A DNA stretch of 64,000 nucleotides from Drosophila miranda (taxonomy: Eukaryota > Arthropoda > Insecta > Diptera > Drosophilidae), in contig NW_022881603.1 of NCBI RefSeq assembly GCF_003369915.1, positions 40,966,624 to 41,030,623 on the forward strand. The letters are read 5' to 3'. Positions 56,258-64,000 of this stretch are shown here, in pieces. The translations under genes were made by a program, and so were the position numbers. How positions within the stretch are numbered: the first letter of the stretch is position 1; the number at the start of each line of letters is the position of its first letter. Under the pieces are notes generated by a model. The model ran no database searches and was not told the origin of the DNA. It worked only from the letters and a program-made list of their open reading frames with translations.

Positions 56258-57382
56258 TATACCCGATACTCAAAATGAGTATTGGGGTATATTAGATTTG
56301 TGGTAAAAGTGGATGTGTGTAACGTCCAAAAGGAATCGTTTCCGACCCCATAAAGTATATATATTCTTGATCAGCATCAATAGCCGAGTCGATTGAGCCA
56401 TGTCTGTCTGTCCGTCTGTCCGTCTGTCCGTCCGTCCGTCTGTCCGTCTGTCCGTCCCCTTCAGCGCCTAGTGCTCAAAGACTATAAGAGCTAGAGCAAC
56501 GATGTTTTGGATCCAGACTTCTGTGATATGTCACTGCTACAAAAATATTTCAAAACTTCGCCATACCCACTTCCGCCCCCACAAAGGATGAAAATCTGTG
56601 GCATCCACAATTTTAAAGATATGAAAAAACCAAAAACGTAGAATTGTAGAGAATGACCATATCTTTAAGACTGCAGAATCTGAATTGGATCGTATTATTA
56701 TTATAGCCAGCATCAAGAAAACAATTTCATTTTTTCTCGCCCTGTCTCTCTCTAACACACACGTAGCATAGGCGGCTTTGCTTAGAGTAAAACATTAGCG
56801 CCTAGATCTCAGAGACTACAAAAGCTAGAGCAACCAAATTTGGTATCCACACTCCTAATATATCGGACCGAGACGAGTTTGTTTCAAAATTTCGCCACAC
56901 CCCCTTCCGCCCCCACAAAGGACGAAAATCTGGGGATATTCAAAAATCTCAGAGACTATTAAGGCTAGAGTAACCAAATTTGTTATCCGCACTCCTGTTA
57001 GATCTTTCTATAAAACGATTATCTCAGAATTTCGCCCCACCCCTTTCGCCCACACAAAGGACGAAAATCTGTTGCATCCACAATATTGCACATTCGAGAA
57101 AACTAAAAACGCAGAATCATATATAATGACCATATCTATCAGATTGTTGAATCTGGATCAGATCAGATAATTTTTATAGCCAAAAGGAACAAATCAATTT
57201 GCAGTGGCTACGCAGCCCCCGACGTCACGCTCAGACTGATTTTCTGTCTCTCTCGCACGCACTCCTTGTCGTGTCGTTTAATATTAGCGGCGTCTGCCGG
57301 AGGAGAGCCATACTGACTTAGTATCGGGTATAACCGTAGAGTTGCGGTGTCCGCAGCAACTCACAACGTTCCCCCTCGTTTT
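56258..57382 (+). mobile_element. Helentron array unit 3 (subfamily A)
   Basis: Period about 1.12 kb. Nearly identical to unit 4, including the change CGCCATACCCACTTCC shared only by these two, so one was probably copied from the other. Confidence 0.85.
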
Positions 57383-58489
57383 TATACCCGATACTCAAAA
57401 TGAGTATTGGGGTATATTAGATTTGTGGTAAAAGTGGATGTGTGTAACGTCCAAAAGGAATCGTTTCCGACCCCATAAAGTATATATATTCTTGATCAGC
57501 ATCAATAGCCGAGTCGATTGAGCCATGTCTGTCTGTCCGTCTGTCCGTCCGTCCGTCTGTCCGTCCCTTCAGCGCCTAGTGCTCAAAGACTATAAGAGCT
57601 AGAGCCACGATGTTTTGGATCCAGACTTCTGTGATATGTCACTGCTACAAAAATATTTCAAAACTTCGCCATACCCACTTCCGCCCCCACAAAGGATGAA
57701 AATCTGTGGCATCCACAATTTTAAAGATATGAAAAAACCAAAAACGTAGAATTGTAGAGAATGACCATATCTTTAAGACTGCAGAATCTGAATTGGATCG
57801 TATTATTATTATAGCCAGCATCAAGAAAACAATTTCATTTTTTCTCGCCCTGTCTCTCTCTAACACACACGTAGCATAGGCGGCTTTGCTTAGAGTAAAA
57901 CATTAGCGCCTAGATCTCAGAGACTACAAAAGCTAGAGCAACCAAATTTGGTATCCACACTCCTAATATATCGGGCCGAGACGAGTTTGTTTCAAAATTT
58001 CGCCACACCCCCTTCCGCCCCCGCAAAGGACGAAAATCTGGGGATATTCAAAAATCTCAGAGACTATTAAGGCTAGAGTAACCAAATTTGTTATCCGCAC
58101 TCCTGTTAGATCTTACTATAAAACGTTTATCTCAGAATTTCGCCCCACCCCCTTTCGCCCACACAAAGGACGAAAATCTGTTGCATCCACAATATTGCAC
58201 GTTCGAGAAAACTAAAAACGCAGAATCATAGATAATGACCATATCTATCAGATTGCTGTATCTGGATCAGATCGGATCATTTTTATACCCAAAAGGAACA
58301 AATCAATTTGCACTGGCTATGCAGCGCCCGACATCACGCTCAGACTGATTTTCTGTCTCTCTCGCACGCACTCTTTGTCGTGTCGTTCAAGATTAGCGGC
58401 GTCTGCCGGAGGAGAGCCATACTGACTTAGTATCGGGTATAACCGTAGAGTTGCGGTGTCCGCAGCAACTCACAACGTTCCCCCTCGTT
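57383..58489 (+). mobile_element. Helentron array unit 4 (subfamily A)
   Basis: Last unit of the array. It ends CCCCTCGTTT before unrelated AT-rich sequence. Confidence 0.85.
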
Positions 58490-59712
58490 TATTATATATA
58501 TTGTTTATACTATTTTAGGGTATACAAATAAATTATGTCGACAAACAAATGCAAATTGAATCTAAAGGTAAGCCAAAAGTCTCTCCAGCTCCAGGTCCAG
58601 GAGTTCTCTGCCGTTTGCGTTTTGCCTATTTCGCTTGAATTGTTAGGGCCAACATTGGGCAAATGGTAAACAGAATAATATCAGAGAATTTTACCGCCAC
58701 ACAGCCTTTTTCGAAATGTTTTTCTGGCTAGAGCTGCAACAATGTGAAAATGTGAAATTTAATTGCTTTTATCGGAAAGATGCGGGAAAATGTCTAGAGA
58801 AATTATGAGAAAACTTATAAATAACTATTCCCGCCGACCAATGCGAGCCGCTGTTTATTTCTGTTGGCCAAATGACGACATTGGGCGTGATTTTCCAATT
58901 AAATGTTTGGCTTAAATAAATAATGTGTCTATTCTTAGCCGAAGGAACTTACTCGGACACTCGGAGGCACGAGTGCCGTTTCTGTTTGTTGATAAATGGA
59001 ATTGCAGGACAATGCTCGACTCAATTTTCGTTTCCGCTCCACTGTGAGCATCCAACGGAAGCGGCCAGAAATGCCAGCAAGTGGTTGAGTCCCCGCCCAG
59101 ATCCTGTTTCAGCTACTGCCTTACAGCCAGCTCCAGCTTCCACGACCTAATTTTCGCCTGACTTCATTTGGGATACGCGTCGGCCGTTTTGGGTTGTTGG
59201 CCATTTCAGTGGACCGAATTGGTTGGATGGGGTGGGTCTTCCTCAGGCCTTTGTGGAGTTTTTATGCTGATTTATGGGAAAATAATCCCCACGAATTTAG
59301 CGTCAAGTGCGTCTGGGTAAACTAGCTTGCTCTCCCGAATGTTTGCGCACTAGAATCCAATTTTCCTAGACAAACACGAGCCACCTATGTATGTACATGC
59401 ACCTACATAATGGGGAATGAGAATGCACGACCAAGCTTGTACTAGCAAGTTTGTACTAGCGGTTCTGTGGAACATTCATTTAATAAAACATCTCTCTTCG
59501 AGGAGGTGCGACTGAACTTTGGCAGACAAGTCAGAGCACCTTGGCCGCGCGGCAGCCTTGTCGTGTCTTTTTCCTCTTGTAGTGACATTTGGAAGATTTT
59601 TTGGACGGCAACAGACAGTCGCTTGATGTCCCCCTAAAGTGTTTTTCAATAACACGCAGCGCATAATTCAACTTAATTGTCTGGACATTAAAGCATCTCC
59701 GGCCTTGATTTT
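58490..59712. other. Unassigned sequence upstream of Mp20
   Basis: No recognised gene. A 75-codon frame at 58923 (plus) and overlapping minus-strand frames at 59476-59728 have no similarity I can name. Confidence 0.35.
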
Positions 59713-60825
59713 TATACCCGATACTCAAAATGAGTATTGGGGTATATTAGATTTGTGGTAAAAGTGGATGTGTGTAACGTCCAGAAGGAATCGTTTCCGA
59801 CCCCATACAGTATATATATTCCTGATCAGCATCAAAAGCCGAGTCGATTGATCCCTGTCTGTCTGTCCGTCTGTCCGTCCGTCCGTCCGTCCGTCTGTCC
59901 GTCCCCTTCAGCGCCTAGTGCTCAAAGACTATAAGAGCTAGAGCAACGATGTTTTGGATCCAGACTTCTGTGATATGTCACTGCTACAAAAATATTTCAA
60001 AACTTCGCCCCGCCCACTTCCGCCCCCACAAAGAACGAAAGTCTGTGGCATCGAGATTTTTAAAGATACGATAAAACCAAAAACGCAGAATCGTAGAGGA
60101 TGACTATATGTTCTAGAATGTAAAATCTCAACCAGATCGTATAATTTTTATAGCCAGAATCAAGAAAACAATTTCATTCTTTCTCGCCCTGTCTCTCTCT
60201 ATAACACACAGGTTTCCTGGTCGGTTTTGCCAATTGCAAAATATGAGTTCAAGGATCTCAGAACCTATAAAAGCCAGAGCAACCAAATTTGGTATCCACA
60301 CTCCTGTGATATCGGACCTTGACCGTTTCGTGTCCAAATTTCGCCACACCCCCTTCCGCCCCGCAAAGGACGAAAATCTAGAGCATCCACAAATCTCAGA
60401 GACTATTAAGGCTAGAGTAACCAAATTTGATATCCGCACTTCTGTTAGATCTCACTATAAAACGTATATCTCAGAATTTCGCCCCACCCCCCCCCCCCCC
60501 CAAAGGACAAAAATCTGTTGCATCCACAATATTGGACATTCGAGAAAACTAAAAACGCAGAATCATAGATAATGACCATATCTATTAGATTGCTAAATCT
60601 GGAAGAGATCGGATCATTTTTGTAGCCAAAAGCAAGAAATCAATTTGCAGTTGCCACGCAGCGGCGACGTCACGCTCAGACTGATTTTCTGTCTCTCTCG
60701 CACGCACTCTTTGTCGTGTCGTTTAATATTAGAGGCGTCTGCCGGAGGAGAGCCATACTGACTAAGTATCGGGTATAAATGTAGAGTTGCGGTCTCCGCA
60801 GCAACTCACAACGTTCCCCCTCGTT
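59713..60825 (+). mobile_element. Helentron, subfamily B, upstream of Mp20
   Basis: A complete unit with the usual ends. A C run (about 60488-60500) replaces the usual CCTTCCGCCC stretch. It ends about 180 bp before the Mp20 TATA-like box. Confidence 0.85.
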
Positions 60826-61008
60826 TTCTGATGATATTCTAAAATTATATCGCACGACTCATGGGGGCATCAGTCGTGATCGGACCAAAAAGATGTATAG
60901 GCACAGGAACGCCCACGCTTCGGAATTCTCGTAGCCGACTCCGAATTCGGATATATTTTTGGAAAATTCTTGAACGATGCTCGTACTGCGGGAGTGGGCC
61001 CCCTCGTG

Positions 61009-61047
61009 ATTTAAAAGCCGCATACGCCCCGTAGCCAGGCATCAGTG
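61009..61047 (+). promoter_or_regulatory. Mp20 core promoter (TATA-like box and initiator)
   Basis: TTTAAAAG at 61010 is followed 32 bp later by an initiator match TCAGTG (61042), with the Mp20 ATG 60 bp further on. Spacing and motifs fit a TATA-Inr promoter, as expected for a strong muscle gene. Confidence 0.55.
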
Positions 61048-61107
61048 TTAGCTTGCCCAGGCTTTAGAGAAGAACATAACCCAACGCCCCCAAAAACACA
61101 ACACAAA

Positions 61108-63769
61108 ATGTCTCTTGAACGTGCTGTTCGTGCCAAGGTGAATACCAATTGTGGAAAAATAAAGAAAATGCAAAAGGAAAAAATGTATTTCAAACGAGGG
61201 GGAACGTTGTGAGTTGCTGCGGACACCGCAACTCTACAGTTATACCCGATACTAAGTCAGTATGGCTCTCCTCCGGCAGACGCCGCTAATATTAAACGAC
61301 ACGACAAAGAGTGCGTGCGAGAAAGACAGAAAATCAGTCTGAGCGTGACGTCGGGCGCTGCGTAGCCACTGCAAATTGATTTGTTCCTATTGGCTATAAA
61401 AATGATCTGATCTGATCCAGATTCAGCAATCTGATAAATATGGTCATTATCTATAATTCTGCGTTTTTAGTTTTCTCGAATGTGCAATATTGTGGATGCA
61501 ACATATTTTCGTCCTTTGTGTGGGCGGAAGGCGGTGGGGTAAAATTTTGAGATACACGTTTTATAGTAAGATCAAACAGGAGTGCGGATACCAAATTTGG
61601 TTACTCTAGCCTTAATAGTCTCTGAGATTTTTGAATATCCCCAGATTTGCGGGGGCGGAAGGGGGTGTGGCGAAATTTTGAAACAAACTCGTCTCGATCC
61701 GATATATTAGGAGTGTGGATACCAAATTTGGATGCTCTAGCTTTTGTAGTCTCTGAGATCTAGGCGCTAATGTTTTACTCTAAGCAAAGCCGCCTATGCT
61801 ACGTGTGTGTTAGAGAGAGACAGGGCGAGAAAAAATGAAATTGTTTTCTTGATGCTGGCTATAATAATAATACGATCCAATTCAAATTCTGCAGTCTAAA
61901 CGATGTGGTCATTCTCTACGAAGTGGGCGGGGCGAAGCAACAATCCGTTCTATAAATGACTCGTATATATGTAGGTATGTTCGGGTATATCATCATATCG
62001 TATCGTCGTTATAAACCAAACATAAACAGCCAAAACGAGGGGGAACGTTGTGAGTTGCTGCGGACACCGCAACTCTACAGTTATACCCGATACTAAGTCA
62101 GTATGGCTCTCCTCCGGCAGACGCCGCTAATATTAAACGACACGACAAAGAGTGCGTGCGAGAGAGACAGAAAATCAGTCTGAGCGTGACGTCGGGCGCT
62201 GCGTAGCCACTGCAAATTGATTTGTTCCTATTGGCTATAAAAATGATCTGATCTGATCCAGATTCAGCAATCTGATAGATATGGTCATTATCTATGATTC
62301 TGCGTTTTTAGTTTTCTCGAATGTGCAATATTGTGGATGCAACAGATTTTCGTCCTTTGTGTGGGCGGAAGGGGGTGGGGTCAAATTTTGAGATACACGT
62401 TTTATAGATCAAACAGGAGTGCGGATACCAAATTTGGTTACTCTAGCCTTAATAGTCTCTGAGATTTTTTAATATCCCCAGATTTTCGTCCTTTGCGGGG
62501 GCGGAAGGGGGTGTGGCGAAATTTTGAAACAAACTCGTCTCGATCCGATATATTAGGAGTGTGGATACCAAATTTGGTTGCTCTAGCTTTTGTAGTCTCT
62601 GAGATCTAGGCGCTAATGTTTTACTCTAAGCAAAGCCGCCTATGCTACGTGTGTGTTAGAGAGAGACAGGGCGAGAAAAAATGAAATTGTTTTCTTGATG
62701 CTGGCTATAATAATAATACGATCCAATTCAAATTCTGCAGTCTAAAAGATGTGGTCATTCTCTACGAAGTGGGCGGGGCGAAGTTTTGAAATATTTTTGT
62801 AGCAGTGACATATCACAGAAGTCTGGGTCCAAGACATCGTTGCTCTAGCTCTTATAGTCTTTGAGCACTAGGCGCTGAAGGGGACGGACAGACGGACAGA
62901 CAGACATGGCTCAATCGACTCGGCTATTGATGCTCATCAAGAATATATATACTTTATGGGGTCGGAAACGATTCCTTCTGGACGTTACACACATCCACTT
63001 TTACCACAAATCTAATATACTCCAATACTCATTTTGAGTATAGGGTTTAAAAAAAACTGAAAAGAAAAACGATACAAAGTGCAACAAAATTAAGAAAATC
63101 CTATGTTGCTATTGCTAAAGTTTTGTTTGTTTTCGTTTGATCCTCGCTCGCTCCCCATAGATTTCCGGCAAGCGCAATCCCGAGATGGACAAGGAGGCTC
63201 CGGAGTGGGTGGAGTCCATCATTGGTGAGAAGTTCCCCGCCGGCCAGGCCTACGAGGATGTGCTCAAGGACGGCCAGGTGCTGTGCAAGCTGATCAACAT
63301 CCTGTCCCCCAATGCCGTGCCCAAGGTCAACTCCTCGGGCGGCCAGTTCAAGTTCATGGAGAACATCAACAACTTCCAGAAGGCTCTCAAGGAGTACAGT
63401 GTGCCCGACATCGATGTCTTCCAGACAGTTGATCTCTACGAGAAGAAGGACATTGCCAATGTCACCAACACCATCTTCGCCCTGGGCCGTGCTGTAAGTT
63501 TCACTCCCTGACCAGCAAACCCTACTCTCTGCTCCTGCTTTGTGGATACAATTAACCGCGACTTAATCTCATTGTAGACCTACAAGCACGACGACTTCAA
63601 GGGTCCCTTCCTGGGCCCCAAGCCCGCCGATGAGTGCAAGCGCGACTTCACCGACGAGCAGCTGAAGGCCGGCCAGACCATTGTCGGTCTCCAGGCTGGC
63701 TCCAACAAGGGTGCCACCCAGGCCGGCCAGAACCTTGGCACTGTCCGCAAAATTCTGCTCGGCAAGTAA
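61108..63769 (+). CDS. Mp20: Muscle protein 20 (calponin/transgelin family)
   Basis: Mp20 is a calponin-homology protein of synchronous muscle in flies. Exons 61108-61137 (MSLERAVRAK), 63161-63493 and 63578-63769 have GT-AG borders and join in frame to 184 residues, the D. melanogaster length. The CH domain spans about residues 22-120 (EAPEWVESIIGEKFPAGQAY, DGQVLCKLINILSP, KDIANVTNTIFALGRA). The C-terminus carries a calponin-like repeat (TIVGLQAGSNKGATQAGQ) and ends KILLGK. No lesion is visible and codon use is GC-rich at third positions. Intron 1 (2.0 kb) holds two inverted helentrons, which is unlike the compact gene of D. melanogaster. Confidence 0.93.
61192..61937 (-). mobile_element. Inverted helentron, 5' end missing, in Mp20 intron 1
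   Basis: Starts with the complement of the element end (AACGAGGGGGAACGTTG) and runs through a subfamily A centre to GGGCGGGGCGAAG, where similarity stops at about 61937. It lacks about 70 bp between TCATTCTCTACG and AAGTGGGCGGGG, a deletion shared with the next copy. Confidence 0.8.
61938..62034. other. Intron spacer between the two inverted helentrons
   Basis: About 100 bp of unrelated sequence (GTATATATGTAGGTATG and neighbouring bases), possibly original intron sequence. Confidence 0.4.
62035..63049 (-). mobile_element. Inverted helentron, near full length, in Mp20 intron 1
   Basis: Runs from AACGAGGGGGAACGTTG to the mutated left end (TTTTGAGTATAGGG). Subfamily A, with the same internal deletion as the copy at 61192. 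It ends about 110 bp before the exon 2 acceptor. Confidence 0.85.
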
Positions 63770-64000
63770 ACGGTTATTTTGTGCGGACGGACGATGGATG
63801 ATGGACGTACGATAGATGCCCCCATCTGTCTTTGGTTTTTCTACACGATATATCCATATGTATGCTAGTTTTATATAAACACACACCACAAAAACACAAT
63901 ATATACATATATATATTTATATGAAACATCAACACAAAAATATTCCTCACCAACAACAAAAACAAAACAAAAATCACTCACACAAAACAACACAAAAGCA
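63770..64000 (+). other. Mp20 3' UTR region
   Basis: AT-rich sequence after the Mp20 stop with TATATA and CAAAACA runs. No clear AATAAA signal is seen before the window ends. Confidence 0.4.

Noticed and set aside
60234-60572. 112-codon frame and similar frames in helentron copies
   Set aside because: Found only in some copies, broken in others, and composed of helentron noncoding repeats.

Overview
The window looks like a stretch of a Drosophila genome, most likely the obscura group. Spliced genes with short introns match well-known fly proteins: Adf1, the complex I subunit NDUFA8/ND-19, noppera-bo (GstE14), Mp20, Coq10 and an RBM28/Nop4 homologue. Those I can place from memory (Adf1, nobo, Mp20) lie on Muller element C (2R of D. 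melanogaster). Intact genes sit beside broken ones, and a large share of the window is recent transposon. Muller C genes in that state suggest the degenerating neo-Y of D. miranda. This is an inference, not something the sequence proves.

Left part (1-18.1 kb), gene-dense: truncated Coq10 (-), an apparently intact C22orf39/PANTS-like gene (-), intact Adf1 (-) with a MITE-like insertion in its large intron, an SLC5 transporter with two frameshifts (+), an RR-type cuticle protein gene with a 1-nt deletion (-), a 5'-truncated LINE (+), intact ND-19 (+), an unrecognised broken gene (-), an RBM28 homologue with a nonsense codon and frameshifts (-), and nobo with a 4-nt duplication, a 1-nt deletion and a lost splice acceptor (+). 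Degenerate interspersed repeats lie between the genes.

Middle part (18.1-58.5 kb), almost all transposon. An unrecognised minus-strand gene is split by a 19.5-kb Ty3/Gypsy array (LTR-internal-LTR-internal-LTR) flanked by one ATTT target duplication. The middle LTR is a hybrid of the outer two, so the array arose by unequal exchange. Each internal copy carries a helentron in its leader, and its Gag begins with a RING-H2 finger. A 13.5-kb BEL/Pao array (target duplication CATAG) follows. It has three gag-pol blocks, all without RNase H and integrase core, each with a stop codon inside the protease active-site triplet. Two helentrons sit inside its last block. A head-to-tail array of four helentrons of about 1.1 kb follows.

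Right part (58.5-64 kb): one more helentron, then intact Mp20 (+), whose first intron holds two inverted helentrons. Across the window, four host genes still look intact, while at least seven other host loci are damaged by point lesions, truncation or insertion.
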